DNA of 64,000 bases from Lindgomyces ingoldianus (taxonomy: Eukaryota > Ascomycota > Dothideomycetes > Pleosporales > Lindgomycetaceae). The notes under the pieces were generated by a model. The model was given only the letters and a program-made list of their open reading frames with translations. It did not search any database and was not told the origin of the DNA. Position 1 is the first letter of the stretch, and every line of letters starts with the position of its first letter. The position numbers and the translations under genes are program-made. Positions 32,095-45,066 of this stretch are shown here, one piece after another. Where the stretch lies: positions 105,919-169,918 of the forward strand of contig NW_022985173.1 in the NCBI RefSeq assembly GCF_010093535.1. The letters are read 5' to 3'.

Positions 32095-35000
32095 CTACGA
32101 CCGAGAACCTGTGGTTATCGAAATTGTCAAGATATCCTCGAGTATTCTTCGCGGATTCTGGTTGATATCGGCCTCGAGGAAGTCCCTTGCAATTTGCTCA
32201 GCCTCTTCCAGCTCCGCAACTTCAGAGTCCGGCATCACGGAACATGCGGCTACTAGATCCTCTCCCTTGGCTGATAGGAGAATAAGCTCCTCGGCGCGTT
32301 GGACGACCTCCGGTGGGATTCCGTTCATAGCAGCGCAGCTGTTTTGAGCTTCAGAGTCTCTCCTTGGGCTTTCTAGAAGAGCTTCGAGGTTCTTACCATG
32401 TCCCAAAGCTGGAGGTACTGCGGCCGTTGCAGAGACTTTCAAGATGTCGGCGACAATTACACAACGAACCCAAGCTAAACTTACTTATATAGATAAGTGA
32501 TCTGATCTTCAGCCTCGGCGGCTCCTGTGTCCACCCGGACTTCCATGTGGCCAAAGGCGAGGGCTGGTCCTGGTTTCAATAGTCCAGTCTCAAAGATTTC
32601 TGTTGTGATTAGATTCTGAGACGGTTTACTATTTTATTTGCTCACCATGAAAGTGCGTAGCCCCAACTACCTTTGGACATTCTTTTCCGAGACTTAGGAG
32701 ATACTGAAGGACCGCGCAAGCCAAGCCCGCCCCATCGCTCGAGTCGGTACCTTTCCCAAATTCATCAATGATCAGCAAGCTCCTCCGTGTCGCCAAGCTC
32801 AAAGCTAAGGAGATTTGCTGCAGATCAATCATGAAAGCGCTCTGATTACGAGACACTGTCTCGCGCGTAGTCACTCTGGAGAGTATTTTATCAGTCAGCC
32901 CGACCTTAGCACTCTCCGCTGGAACGAAACTTCCAACATGTGCCATGAACACGATCAGGGCCACCTGCTTCAAATACACACTCTTGCCGGAATAGTTCGG
33001 TCCTGTCATTATGAGCATATTTGGGCCCTGGTGGTGGGATCTAGAACAAGCCGAAGTACTAGCTTGCGGTCGAGTCTGAGTGGCACACTGAGTATTACTG
33101 TCGTCAGATCCGTCATTGGAGGCGCTATATCCTATACCGCCAACAAGGTTTGTATCATTCGCAACAAAGGACGGCACTGTGAGCTCCTGAAGCATGTGCC
33201 TAGACATCGTCTCAGCAAAGCGTCTTAGTGTAAAAGCTCCCCGAGACATACCGGCCATGTTTAATACGAAGAATGTTATCGCTTGTAATTCGAGGCCGAC
33301 ACAGCCTATGCAGTCGTGCTCCTTGAGCTAAAGCTAGAAGACTACAGTCCATCGTTGTTAGCTGTGACCCAATCTCTCGATAGAAATCTTACCTATCTAG
33401 CTCGCCACATATGTCTGATGCGGCGGTCAGTAAGTTCTCGTATTCAAGAACATATTGAGCAAGCTCATGGCTGATCTCGATCTCACGGTCCGAGATGATA
33501 CCGTACAGATCTCCGAAATGATCGTCCATCTCTCGCATCTCGATGTTCTTGAAGTATACCTGCTCCCTTTCGTCTGTAAGCGAGAATGCGTCTTTTAAAG
33601 GGGAAAAGGCGGATATACTCAGTAGAAAACATTCGTTCCCATGGATTCTCAAAACTTCCTTCGTAAACGCCACCGCCCGTAGCTAGATCAATAGGGACTG
33701 TTGTTAGGAATCCGATCTGGGGAAAATATATCACGTTGAGAGACTCTTGAAGATCAGACGGTATTCTCTCAGACAGTTTGCGGGCAACTTGACTGAGCAG
33801 GACGTCCAATCCAGCAAATGTAGCTTTCATTTGATCCAATTCATCATCTATCCCAGGGAGGATGACGGTCCGGGATTCCTCCGCAGATTTCTCGAAATCG
33901 ACCTAACGGTGTGAATGTAATACCATCAGGGTCAAACGGACGCATTACCATCTCACTAATACGCCGGCCCACTTGGGCGAGGTGATAGCCTTCGAATTTC
34001 TCAAAGACCTGATCTTATCAGAGGCGTCTCGGCCAATGATCAAACGGGGCCAGCATACCTTGTTCCGAATCGCAAGATGTTCAGCACCAACCACTCCTTG
34101 GAGGGCATCTTTTATCTTCAAGGCATGAAAAGCGAACTTTCCCCAAGGAGTTAGTAGGCGATTGGTAAATGTAGGGATATTATCGTGGGCTCTGGGCCTG
34201 GGTAAGTAGATTACCCACCTGCCGAATACCAGCCCAGACGCTCTTTGAGACACCCCGGCCCTTCCCAATACCACCACCCACGCCTTTCCTCAGATAGATC
34301 ATAATTACTCGCATATTTTTCACCGATTGTAGATCCTGCACCAAACTGTCCAAATAATTTGCATTCTCTGGGTGCAGGAAGACACCAATCGTTTCGAGTC
34401 GCTCATTGATGACGTCGAGGTTGAGACTAGGGCGGAGGAAGTATTGTTTGAGCAAGAACTTTCCTTGTGGGGTTCGTGCAAGGTGGCGGAACAAGCCATA
34501 TACTGAAAGACCTTCTTTGGATCCGGAATTTGCTTTGGTCGGGCCTTGGTTATGAGAATGTGGATGGGACTCGGATTCTAATACTTGCAGTGAGTGTAAA
34601 GTGTTTGCATCGATGAACCTGAGTCGCGGGTCAGAAGCAAAATAATATGGTTCGTAGTGGTCTCACATAGTGTCCCGGAGGCTGAACATTTCCAATGTCG
34701 ATATCCGAAACATCAAGTATGCGGCATTGTCCCCAGGAAGATAAGCAGCGGTACGCCTTCGTTGCAAATAAGAGAGAAGCGCCCCAGCACAGCCGACCTA
34801 GATCTAAGGTATCAGAGCTAACGTGTAGAGATAGTGGCAGGACTGTATACCGTCAATCTGCTCTCCATGTCAACCCATCCAGACAACCTCAGTAATTGAC
34901 CCTGGTGGCGAGTAACATCATCTTCGTCGAAGCCATCGGCCGCAACAACATCCCCGGGTACGACAAATGTGACTTGAGGCCCGTCACCTTCCCCGATTCG

Positions 35001-35657
35001 AAGGTGTACAAGTTTTGACTTGGCGGTTTCGTAGGCGAACTCGGAAGGAGGACGCACTTCAAGCAAGAAGGGGAGCCTGAATTGGTCAATGCTGCCATCC
35101 TCCGATACCCTGCTCTTGGCTTCTGGATCAAGCCTGTCCATCGCAGCATCATCAATTTTGGTAGAGACCAGTACAACAGTCGGCTCAATATACAGCTTCA
35201 CTGAAGGTCTGTCAGCACCACAAGTTCACATCAAGTTCTGACTTCGAAGCATACAAGCGTCAACCACATCAACGCCACCAAGCTTCATGTCCTCCATGAA
35301 GTACAGTTTCTCGTCTCTCGCCACATAATAACAACATCCTACGGTTCCACGTTCTCTAACGTCTACGGCCATAATAACCTCATTGAGCGAGTCGAGGTTT
35401 TCATCACCATCTCCTTCTTCTGCTTGGCGGTGACGCGGAAGGGAGATTGAAGATGACTCGAATGCGGGTCTACTTCTCTGACAACGAGTAGGAACACTTA
35501 CTTTTATTCGCGTGGGCTTCGGCGTTTGGGTCGATGTTGAGCCAACTGAGGAGCGACGGGAAGGACGAGCCGTAGAGGTGTGGTAACTACCATCGCTCTG
35601 CATTGAGGAGGCCGATCGGCGACCACCCTTTTTGCGGAATGCGAATCTCAGGGCCAT
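32095..35657 (-). CDS. MSH5: meiotic MutS homologue MSH5
   Basis: Thirteen exons on the minus strand: 35657-35255, 35200-34851, 34797-34667, 34618-34219, 34136-34059, 34008-33949, 33902-33619, 33566-33393, 33341-33252, 33199-32646, 32599-32485, 32435-32397 and 32338-32095. The 973-aa frame stays open through every junction. Family landmarks are [47 protein letters not shown], Walker A GPNYSGKS (723-730), Walker [23 protein letters not shown], and the C-terminal [17 protein letters not shown] rebuilt across a 39-nt exon. MSH4-MSH5 clamps stabilise crossover intermediates in meiosis, so an intact copy suggests a sexual cycle. The N-terminus has a Ser/Arg-rich extension, and a ~35-residue Ser/Gln-rich insert precedes the ATPase core. 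Confidence 0.95.
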
Positions 35658-36093
35658 TTCGGATAGAAATTTAGAGGGGAAAACTGAAGTTGAGGTTGGG
35701 TGGCAAATGATAGTAGAGAAGAAGGAAGTGACGACTGCTTCAATGCTACCGCCGCTAAATGCCCGACCACCTGCCTAGGTCCGTGGAGCATTTGAGTCAA
35801 TCTTTACGCGCACAATATTGCATATTAAAGCTTAAATGGGTATACATAAAGTATGGCCTCATTAACATATCTAAGTAGACTAAAAATTATGAAAAGTTAG
35901 AGGAAAGCAAAAACCTATATGCTACACAGATCTAAAGGGGAGAGCGCATCAACCAATCCACATGCCTACCGTGCAGAATTATGATGTGCACAGTTGAAAG
36001 GACAGGGAATAAATACGTTATCCAGCAAGAGCGGAGGCTGCAGAGGCGGTCTGAAGTTTTTGTGCGGCGGCTCCGGAGCTCATGGGTTCTTAG
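35658..36093. other. intergenic region, no gene seen
   Basis: 436 bp between the MSH5 start and the Hsp78 stop, both minus strand. It is AT-rich around 35800-35920. Confidence 0.5.
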
Positions 36094-38460
36094 TTACGTT
36101 ACAGTGGACACGCGGAGACCATTCTGCTCATCTTTGATAGACACTTTCACCACATCGCCACTCTTAATCTCGCCTTTAATGATTTGGTCAGCGAGTCCAT
36201 TCCCGATCTCCTTTGCGATGAGTCTGTTGAGAGGCCGAGCACCAAAGCGCGGGTCGTAGCCCCGGTCGCAAAGCCATTGCTTGACGTTATCTGAGACCTC
36301 TAGAGTTATGCGGCGGTCGTCTAGTCGTTCCTGGAGCTCTCTTAATCGGATGTCTACGATATCCCGAAGTGCATCACGAGAGAGTCGATGGAAGATAATG
36401 AACTCGTCAATACGATTGAGAAATTCGGGGGGATAAGAAGAAGCGACGACGTCCATTACAGCGCTGCGGATCTCTGGAGATATTTCGCTTGAGTCCTTGC
36501 CAACCTGGTGCAAAATGTCGTCTCCAACAATGATGTTCGCGCCAAGATTCGACGTTAGGACGATGATGGTGTTTCTAAAATCGACTTTGTGACCCTGGGC
36601 ATCGGTTAAGAAGCCCTCATCGAGCACTTGCAGAAGTAGGGCAGATATGTCTTTGTGAGCCTTCTCCCATTCGTCGAGGAGAAGAACTGCATACGGCTTC
36701 CGCCGTACCGCCTCTGTCAGCTGCCCAGCATCATCGTACCCAACGTACCCAGCCGGTGAACCAATAAGCCTTGATATGGTATGCTTCTCTGAAAATTCGG
36801 ACATATCGAATCTAATCACTGCCTGAGGGGTTGAAAAGAGGAACTCGGCGAGGCGCTTGCAAACCTCCGTCTTACCAACGCCAGTGGGTCCTAACATCAT
36901 GAAGCTCGCAATCGGGCGATTGTCACCTGACAAGCCCGCTCGCTGCATCCTGATGGCGTTCGCGACGGCAGTGAGTGCTTCATCTTGACCTCGAACATGT
37001 TGCCGGAGAGAGTCTTCCATATTGATCAGTTTTTCGCTCTCTCCGCGCATCAATTTTGATACCGGAATGCCTGTTGTTCGGGATACAACATTTGCAATAT
37101 CATCCGCGTTGACAGAGTCATGGAGTAGGGAATCGGAAGCCCTTCCAGACATGGCTTCGTCGCCGCCATCGTGAGGTAGCCTTTGCTCAAGCCTCGGTAT
37201 CGTAGAGTATCTTAACTCTCCTGCTTTAGCAAAGTTACCTTCTCGTTGGGCTGTTTCCAGCTCCAGCCTCGCTCTCTCCAGGTTCTCTTTGATGTTCTTG
37301 ATCTCTTGGATCTCGGCACGCTCTTGTTCCCATTTTTCCATTAGCTTCGCAACAGCCTCCTGTTTCTCTTTCAAGCTCATCTCGAGGCGTTCCCTCCGCT
37401 CCTTACTGGCGACATCTGTCTCCTTCCGAAGAGACTCAAGTTCGATTTGGATTGTCATAATTTGACGGTCAAGTTCTTGGATGGCATCAGGCTTGCTTTC
37501 CTGCTGCAATCTCAGGGCGCTGGCTGCTTCGTCGACCAAATCAATGGCCTTATCTGGTAAGAATCGATCAGTGATATAACGATTGCTGTAAGTTGCAGCG
37601 GCAACAAGAGCTCCATCGGTAATTCTCACTCCATGGTGAACTTCGTAACGCTCCTTGATGCCTCGAAGGATAGAGATGGTATCTTGAACACTCGGTTCCC
37701 CGACCAGGATGGGCTGAAATCTCCTCGCCAGCGCAACGTCCTTCTCTATCTGCCGATACTCATTCAGAGTAGTGGCACCGCAACACTGGAGCTCTCCTCG
37801 CGACAAGGCTGGTTTCAGAAGGTTGCTTGCATCAATGCTGCCCTCTGCCTTGCCCAGCCCTAGCAGAGTATGCAGTTCATCGACGAAAAGTATAACGCCA
37901 CCTTTGGCCTCCTCAACCTCTTTCAAGACCTTCTTCAAACGCTCCTCGAAGTCCCCACGAAACTTTGCTCCAGCAATGAGTTGACCGAGGTCCAGTGATA
38001 TGACCCTCTTCTCCTTGATTGATTCCGGGACATCGCCTTTGACTATTCGCTGCGCAAGTCCCTCGAGAATGGCAGTCTTTCCAGTTCCCGCAGCGCCGAT
38101 CAGCACGGGATTGTTTTTGGTTCTTCTTGACAATATCTGGATAGTCCTGTGTATCTCGGAGTCTCGTCCGATAACAGGATCGAGCTTCCCATCCCTCGCT
38201 CGCGCCGTCAAGTCTACACCATATTGTTCCAATGCGGGCTTCTCCGGCTCACCGCCACCCAAGTTCATGCGATGCGTTCCGCCAGGAGGGTGGGGTCGTC
38301 CATTAGCGTAATGACGAGCCACCGAGGTGGGGCGCAGGATGTTAGAAGAGAAACAGGGCTGAAATGCTGGTGGAAGAGAAGGGGCTGCTCGAATTGGCAA
38401 AGGTCGAGGTCGCTGGGTGGATATGCGCCTCGCGGCGAGACGAGCTCTTCCGGTTAGCAT
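36094..38460 (-). CDS. HSP78: mitochondrial Hsp78, ClpB-type disaggregase
   Basis: Single exon, 788 aa from the ATG at 38460. An upstream in-frame ATG at 38721 would add a non-targeting leader overlapping the divergent promoter and was rejected. The N-terminus ([14 protein letters not shown]) is a clear mitochondrial presequence, and the bacterial ClpB N-domain is absent, as in Hsp78. AAA-1 has Walker A GAAGTGKT and Walker [14 protein letters not shown]. The coiled-coil middle domain follows. AAA-2 has GPTGVGKTE and [11 protein letters not shown], then [13 protein letters not shown] and GARPLNR. The enzyme works with mitochondrial Hsp70 to resolubilise matrix proteins. It is divergent from the translation factor gene across 356 bp. 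Confidence 0.97.
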   Translation of the reverse strand: MLTGRARLAARRISTQRPRPLPIRAAPSLPPAFQPCFSSNILRPTSVARHYANGRPHPPGGTHRMNLGGGEPEKPALEQYGVDLTARARDGKLDPVIGRDSEIHRTIQILSRRTKNNPVLIGAAGTGKTAILEGLAQRIVKGDVPESIKEKRVISLDLGQLIAGAKFRGDFEERLKKVLKEVEEAKGGVILFVDELHTLLGLGKAEGSIDASNLLKPALSRGELQCCGATTLNEYRQIEKDVALARRFQPILVGEPSVQDTISILRGIKERYEVHHGVRITDGALVAAATYSNRYITDRFLPDKAIDLVDEAASALRLQQESKPDAIQELDRQIMTIQIELESLRKETDVASKERRERLEMSLKEKQEAVAKLMEKWEQERAEIQEIKNIKENLERARLELETAQREGNFAKAGELRYSTIPRLEQRLPHDGGDEAMSGRASDSLLHDSVNADDIANVVSRTTGIPVSKLMRGESEKLINMEDSLRQHVRGQDEALTAVANAIRMQRAGLSGDNRPIASFMMLGPTGVGKTEVCKRLAEFLFSTPQAVIRFDMSEFSEKHTISRLIGSPAGYVGYDDAGQLTEAVRRKPYAVLLLDEWEKAHKDISALLLQVLDEGFLTDAQGHKVDFRNTIIVLTSNLGANIIVGDDILHQVGKDSSEISPEIRSAVMDVVASSYPPEFLNRIDEFIIFHRLSRDALRDIVDIRLRELQERLDDRRITLEVSDNVKQWLCDRGYDPRFGARPLNRLIAKEIGNGLADQIIKGEIKSGDVVKVSIKDEQNGLRVSTVT

Positions 38461-38816
38461 TGTGAGAGGATGTCGGGCGTGGTCAAACGAGGGCGTGAAG
38501 TAACCGTCATTGTCTCTTGCACCCCTCAATATGATTATATATCTCGACCGAGTGGCAAGCCGGTCCCCGGATGTGGTGTCGAATTCTCGTGATGATTCGA
38601 GCTCTTTCTGAAGCTGCCCTCGGGTACGTGAAACCCTGCACCGCGATTGGGTGGTCGGCGCCAAGCGGCATATTTTTCCGTGTCCGAGCGCAGAGCCCAA
38701 AATCTCGTCTCGTAGACTCAAACCACATCCTCTTTAAAACGCCTGCCTCCTGTTCACAACACCTCACCCGCTCTAGCCCACCCCCACACTCCCACACTCC
38801 CACACAGTCTACCAAA
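38461..38816. promoter_or_regulatory. divergent promoter of Hsp78 and eEF1B-alpha
   Basis: 356 bp between the two start codons. A C-rich CCCACACT-like repeat at about 38778-38806 lies in the presumed 5' UTR of the translation factor gene. GAA/TTC triplets occur near 38580-38615, but I could not fit a proper heat-shock element. Confidence 0.5.
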
Positions 38817-39833
38817 ATGGGCTTCTCCGACTTGGTTTCCGATGCGGGCCTCACCATTCTGAACAACTGGGTGAAGACCCGCAGCTACATCGTTGGGTAA
38901 GTTTACTACCCCACCAATGTGACTCTTCCAACATCTGCATGTCCCCAACACAACTTCTGGCCTTCTGATGAAAACTTTTGGTCCGTGTTAATGAGGCGGC
39001 TTAAGACCCCGCTATCTGAATACAAACCCAAGCGCTTGTCGCACCTCTGAATCTTCTCCTTCATACTGCTGCGATTCTTCGAGTTGTCTCACAAGCTTGC
39101 TATGCTAACACCACCCTAGCTACTCCCCCTCACAGGCCGATGTGAAGGTTTTCCAGCAGCTCAAGACTCCTCCCGCTCCCGAGACGTACCCATTCGCCTG
39201 GCGCTGGTACAACCATATCCTCACCTTCGAGTCCGAGTTCTCTACCCTGCCTGGCGACCCGACCAAGGATCACACCGCATATGGCCCTGAGTCTGCTGAA
39301 CTTACCGTCAACCCGGCCAAGGCTCCCGCCGCTGAGGAGGAAGATGACGACGACGTCGATCTTTTCGGTAGCGATGACGAGGTGGATGAGGAGGCCGAGA
39401 AACTCAAGGCAGAACGGTTAGCCGAGTACAATAAGAAGAAGGCCGGAAAGGTAAAGCCTGCTGCCAAGTCCATCGTCACAATGGATGTCAAGCCCTGGGG
39501 TACGCTCTTCTTCCCAATAGTCTTAGCTTGTTATGTTAATGCTGCTTGTAGATGATGAGACAGACATGAAGGAGCTTGAGTCGAGTGTGCGCAGCATTGA
39601 GAAGGATGGTTTGGTTTGGGGAGCGTCCAAGTTGGTCGCTGTTGGTTTCGGTATCAAGAAGCTTCAGATCAACTTGGTTGTAGAGGACGACAAGATCTCT
39701 CTTGATGATTTGCAGGCGGATATCGAAGGGTTCGAGGACTACGTCCAGTCCACCGATATCGTAAGAATATACTACACACAATTGATTTTCGATGTTGCTA
39801 ACCAAGGATCAGGCTGCTATGCAAAAGTTGTAG
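38817..39833 (+). CDS. EFB1: translation elongation factor 1-beta (eEF1B-alpha)
   Basis: Four exons, 38817-38896, 39120-39499, 39552-39760 and 39813-39833, give 229 aa. The first intron is long (223 nt), and the last exon encodes only AAMQKL. The N-terminal GST-like domain is followed by the acidic hinge [20 protein letters not shown]. The C-terminal nucleotide-exchange domain begins [16 protein letters not shown] and includes [18 protein letters not shown] and the invariant C-terminal QKL. It exchanges GDP for GTP on eEF1A in the cytosol. An early long intron is common in highly expressed fungal translation genes. Confidence 0.97.
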
Positions 39834-41066
39834 GCCAAGAGCCTATGTAATCCCTTCTCTCCTCCACTTTGGTGCATGCATTCCCCGACGGCAGGTCCAG
39901 CTTCGTCACGAATTCTCACGGTTTTGGGCATGGGATATGGATGTGACGTCTCATGAGCTACTGCAATCGTATAGATGAAAATAAATGACCTGGCAAAAGC
40001 ACCATACCTTTGATTCTTGCTCCACCCCTGAATCTCTGAGTTGGAAATTGTGGTCTGCCAATTTCCCCTCTAGATACTTCTGATTCGTTGGCGCTAGGCG
40101 ATGGCTTCTGCTTGGTGCTAAGTCAAAAGATTCGGCCGTAACGATTCGGACCCATTTAGGAAGCATTCGGGGCTATGGTCCTCATATATAGCGTGCTGTA
40201 TCTTGCTCACGTTCTCCTAATTGTAGCAAGTAACCAGATATATCGAATTTGTCTGGGCTGTGTTTTGCGTTCTTTGATAACATGTTGCAGTTGTGTCTCC
40301 AAACGACACGGAATCGCAAAATGGATTCAATCCTTGGTCAACTTAGCGACAGGGTAAGATGCCCGAAGGAGTGCCGTCCTTAGGAACTGTCAGCAATATT
40401 GTCGCTGACAAAGCCAACAGCCCTAGTTAACTAGTTAACTATGAGCCCTGATCGCTGATTTGGGAGGAGCAAAGCCTCGTGAAGGAGCAATGATTAGCGC
40501 TGGCCGATTTGGAGCAAGGAGCGACAAATGACCGGGGCTGTTGGTTGTTTGGTTTGGTAGATAACAGACTATGAACCGCACCAGCTACTCTAATTCTCAG
40601 GGACGTCGTATATAAACTTCTTTTATTCTTTCAACTTCAGGACTCGTGAGTGTGGAGGACGTGATCTCGTTTTGCTGGAAGCGAGGCGCTAACTACCACC
40701 TACGTCACGGTCGGGTGTTCGCAGTTTACGACAAAACACCGAGCATTCACTGCCAGCTGCAAAACGCCTTTTATTTCGGGCCAATGTCGTCACGCGATTT
40801 ATTCCTTTAGCTTTATCTTCACTGGGGCCCCGAAATCAGCGCCGTTGCCACATGGTTACGCCCGAATTGCCTCGGTCGGTCTTCTCTAACGTCCGATATT
40901 ACCATTTGCCGCCCCAAGGCGCGCTGTGCCCTAGCAGGAATTTCAGAGTGGAGTTGGAAATTTTATTCTTATAAAGCCAGTCGCATATCCCCGAAAGACC
41001 TAAGTCGCTCCGACACATGCCGTATCTCATCGAATTGCGCGTCGAATTGCACATTACACACCCGTC
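39834..41066. other. 1.2-kb intergenic region, no gene seen
   Basis: The right part should hold the promoter of the MFS transporter. Open frames are short and have no motif. Confidence 0.5.
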
Positions 41067-42988
41067 ATGGACCCGTCCGACAAGATGATCGAGAAGGCGG
41101 AAGAAGACGCTGTCAGTCCAGCACGATTTCCAGAGTCCAGGACAGAACACCCCGAGGCGAAAGAACAGCATGAACCGCTTGCGCGAACCGCCACATCGTC
41201 CACCACCTCGACTTCGAGCTCGTCTTCCTCAGATGCCTCGGCCGAAGAACGCGGTACAGGCATGTCACGAATGCCGACCGAGCGCGACGAATTAGTAGAT
41301 CTAGAACGAAACCAAACGGCAATAACTCGGATTCAAACAATCAGGAGCCAGCATAGTGCGACAGTTGGAGCGACGTTGAAGAGCAGGCAGTCAAGGAAAC
41401 CTCTGCCGTCCTTTGGGGCTGGAAAGCCGTTTCCCCCACCACTGCCTGAGAGAGAAGAGTATGTGGTCGAGTTTGACGGTGTTGATGACCCGTTGCATGC
41501 CCAAAATTGGACTTTAAGGAAGAAGATTTTGACGGCAGCCATGTTGGGCTTCACGACTCTCACGTCCGCATTTGGAAGCTCAATCTTCAGCGCAGCGACA
41601 CGTGTGGTAGCCCACCAATACGGTGTCGGGACAACCGTGGGCGTCCTGGGAACTTCTTTCTACGTCTTGGGGTTTGCAACAGGCCCTATACTTTGGGCTC
41701 CTTTTTCCGAACTAAGGGGACGGCGGTTACCTCTTGTTCTAGCATCATTCGGGTTCTCTATCTTCAATGTGGCGGTGGCAACTGGGAAAGATCTGCAAAC
41801 AATTTTGATCTGTCGATTCTGGAGTGGTTTCTTTGGAGCTTGTCCATTAACTGTAAGTTTCGCGCGATTTTTAGGATTCTTGTTCTAATGTCTCGCAGTG
41901 CGTCGCCGCCGTATTTTCAGACATGTTCAACAATCGTACTCGAGGGATGGCAGTCACAATATTTTCCATGACCGTCTTCACCGGACCTCTTCTCGCTCCC
42001 TTCATTGGAGGCTTCATTGTCATGTCCGATCTAGGCTGGCGCTGGACCGAATATATTGTTACCATTATGGGCTTTGTGGCCTTTGGCTTGAATCTTTTCT
42101 TCCTTAGTGAATCTTATCCCCCGGTAATTCTAGTCGCCAAAGCTGCGGAGCTGCGGCGGAGGACTAAGAATTGGGGAATCCACGCCAAGCAGGAGGAAAT
42201 CGAAATCGACTTCCGCGAGTTGCTAGAAAAGAATTTCAGTCGCCCGCTCAGAATGTTAGTTAGTGAGCCAATTGTGCTCCTCTTATCGATATATATGGCC
42301 TTCATTTATGGGTTACTGTATCTATTCCTGACGGCATATCCCCTGGTATTCCAAGGTGTTCACCATATGAACCTAGGAGTTGGTGGCCTGCCATTCTTTG
42401 GTATGATTACTGGACAACTTCTTGCCGGGACGATGATCTTCATAAGGCAGCCTTCATATCAGAAGAAGCTTGCGGCGAACAACGATGTGCCTATTCCAGA
42501 GTGGCGGTTGCCGGAGGTCATTCTAGGAGGGGCATGTTTCGCGGTTGGAATCTTCTGGTTTGGATGGACTGGATATAAGGAATCCATCCATTGGATTGTA
42601 CCCACATTGTCTGGTATTCTGATTGGCTTCGGTCTGCTGAGTATCTTCCTACAAGCATTGAACTACCTCGTCGATGCGTATCTGATGGTGAGCCACATCT
42701 CCCCTATCTCCATTTCTATCAGCGGTAATAGACACTGAAATCTCACCCTAGTTCGCCGCCTCGGCCATAGCAGCAAACACCTTCCTACGGAGTCTGTGCG
42801 GTGCTGCATTCCCTCTTTTCGCACAACAAATGTTCCAAGGAATGGGCATCCAATGGGCCGCCACTTTGCTGGGATGCATCGCTATTGCTCTAGTACCAGT
42901 ACCCGTCTGGTTCTATCTTAGAGGTGCGAAGATCAGAGAGAGGAGTCAGTTTGCGCCGACGCCGAAGCCGATGGGTGCGCAGCAGTAG
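41067..42988 (+). CDS. MFS transporter, DHA1 drug/polyamine type
   Basis: Three exons, 41067-41852, 41899-42687 and 42752-42988, all phase 0, give 603 aa. A long cytosolic N-terminus (~150 residues, Ser/Thr/Glu-rich) ends in DDPLHAQNWTLRKK, the usual lead-in to TM1 in fungal DHA1 proteins. Twelve hydrophobic segments can be placed. The loop after TM2 reads WAPFSELRGRRLPL, the MFS signature, and SDLGWRWTEYI lies before TM6. Close relatives are plasma-membrane proton antiporters for drugs, toxins or polyamines (Flr1/Tpo1 types); I cannot tell the substrate. It stands alone rather than in an obvious biosynthetic cluster. Confidence 0.92.
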
Positions 42989-43830
42989 ATCACGTGCAGT
43001 GGTAAGGGTGGAGATGGAAAAAAATTAAAATAATAACGGCTTATTCACATTTATTGTGGGACTTTAGCAGGGAGGGTTCGACCAATTAAACGGTTTGCTA
43101 GATGTTAGGAGGATATTAACAGAATTTAAATTTCTGTCCAATATTCACCATGTCATTTTTTGTAGTACGTTGGGTTAAGATGCGGTGTAGACTTTTATAG
43201 GGCAAATGGGTCTGGGCTTGGGCTGGGGAATTGAAACCGCTAGAGCGTGCTTTTTGTAGTACTAATTCAAGCGACCTCGCATTGACGGGGCATAACCACA
43301 CAATACCAATTGTAATGCAGCATCTTTAGGTTTCAATTCAGGTCTATGTTCAGCCCAGAAAAAAGCAATTAACCTTCATCGTCAAGCCCACCACTCATAA
43401 TCGCCTATTTCAGCCACGGTGGCAGGAGGTGTCAATCCATGAGTTCTGGCCCTCACCCAGCTGAGAGACGAGAGTCTCAGTCTTGCTTGACCCCGCAGCT
43501 CTGCAATGAGTGATATCCCTGATGATGTCTTTGATATAGTCCTTGTCGTTTTTCCCATTCATTGTGTCCACTCGTGAATCTCACGGAGTACCATAGGACG
43601 AGAAGCCAGATATTTCTAAAATCGTATCCCAAAGTCAGCCCGGAAAGTCGAGTTGTTTCTTCCTTGCCTGGTCAAACGGCTTCGCTGCCAAGATACACGG
43701 CAAAGAGTCTGAAGATGAGACGACCTCTTCTTCAAAGACTAGACCGGGTCCTCTATTGCTGCCTTGGGAATCGAGATTGAATCCTAGCGCATTGGGAGCT
43801 AGCACAGCGTCTGAGAGGGAACTTCCTGAA
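42989..43830. other. intergenic region, no gene seen
   Basis: The AT-leaning 3' flank of the transporter, then ordinary-composition DNA. No motif. Confidence 0.5.
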
Positions 43831-45066
43831 ATGAGTGCCGCAAATTATGATGGTACAATACTCCTTGCTATAGATAAGAATCCGGAAAGCAACTTAGAAG
43901 AGCGGGAAACTCCACCAGCCATTACCACCAGCCGAAAACCGGAACTTGATCCAGTAACTGGGGACCACAAGTCCGAAATCAACAAAGATGTTGGCGGTTC
44001 AAATACTAATGTGGAGAGTGATGTTCCAGGTTTACCTACCCAGATGAGTTCGCCTGGCTCTCCAAACCGAACTTACATTTCTGAAAAGTGGGCAGAACAG
44101 CAACAGAACCTCCAGAATTACGTTCTCGGTTCTCTCAACTCCGTGGTGGGTCTGACCACCTACAAGCGCTTCCACCGACAGCTCCTGTCACCGAAGTCCC
44201 CACTTCTCCGTATAAGCCAAATGAGTGTCTATCAACGGACTCCCAAGGTCCATACCAAAGCTACAGAACAGGTAACCCTCCACTTCACGCATCATACAGT
44301 CCATATTTTTCTCTTCAGGAGAATCAGTATGGGGCAACCACTCCTCTAACCCCTCCGCAACAATCCAAGTATGGCTCATCACTATTCCCGAATGTCTCGA
44401 CCCGAGGACGGCTTCCTACTCTCAGTGCTTCGCCTGCCGCTCCGTACGGATACCAGTTGGCAATTCACGGTATTAGTGGTGTGGCACACCTCCCAAACCC
44501 TAGCATCTCACCCGCGTATTCTACTTATGAGTGTAAACCACAACAAGTCTCACACCCATTTACATCTCCGGTTCTCCGGCTCAAGGGCTAAGATCACTAA
44601 ATGTTGGACCCTAGAAATTCGTCCAAGCCGTCGACAACGACGAAATGGGTAAGCTTACGGTTGGGCACTGCGCTTGTGCATGCGGACTAGGCGCTATTCC
44701 ATCCCAACACCGTAGAGAATATGGTTCGAATAGTTGACGAAGGTGTGGACGGGTCCTTGAACTTTGTGGAGTTTGCCGGACTATGGAGCTTCCTGACACT
44801 GTGGAGGGATGTGTTTGAGAGACTCAACGTAGGAACGTATGGATATCTATCACTCAAAAACTTCCGGAGCGATATCGGCTCACTCTTCAGTTCACAGAGA
44901 GTTTCTTTAGGATATGTAATCCGAGTGGGGTTGGAAAGATGAGCTTTGGCCTGTTTGTGGGTGCGTGCGTTGGTCTGGGGGAACTGGCGAATCGGTTCAA
45001 GAAGTGGGGTGAAGACAGAGATGGTATATTACATTCTCTTTCAAGGATTACCTCTCGGGTGAGGCG
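43831..45066 (+). pseudogene. broken penta-EF-hand (Pef1/ALG-2-like) gene
   Basis: A Pro/Gln/Tyr-rich N-terminal part can be read in one frame at 44088-44591, as in Pef proteins. EF-hand-like segments follow: FVQAVDNDEMGKLT near 44620, MVRIVDEGVDGSLNFVEFAGLWSFL from 44721, and MSFGLFVGACVGLGELANRFKKW from 44939. They fall in different frames. A one-base shift is needed near 44895-44905 to join SLFSSQ to FTESFFRIC, and stops lie between the first and second segments. Several calcium-loop acids are lost (for example GVDGSLN). I read it as a decayed duplicate of a calcium-binding PEF gene, although mis-modelled introns could explain some breaks. Confidence 0.65.

Noticed and set aside
14505..35790. 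Shared 11-mer CCTAGGTCCGT near 14507 and near 35774
   Set aside because: One short word with no extended alignment; likely chance.
38461..38721. N-terminal extension of Hsp78 from an upstream ATG
   Set aside because: It would hide the clear mitochondrial presequence and fill most of the divergent promoter.
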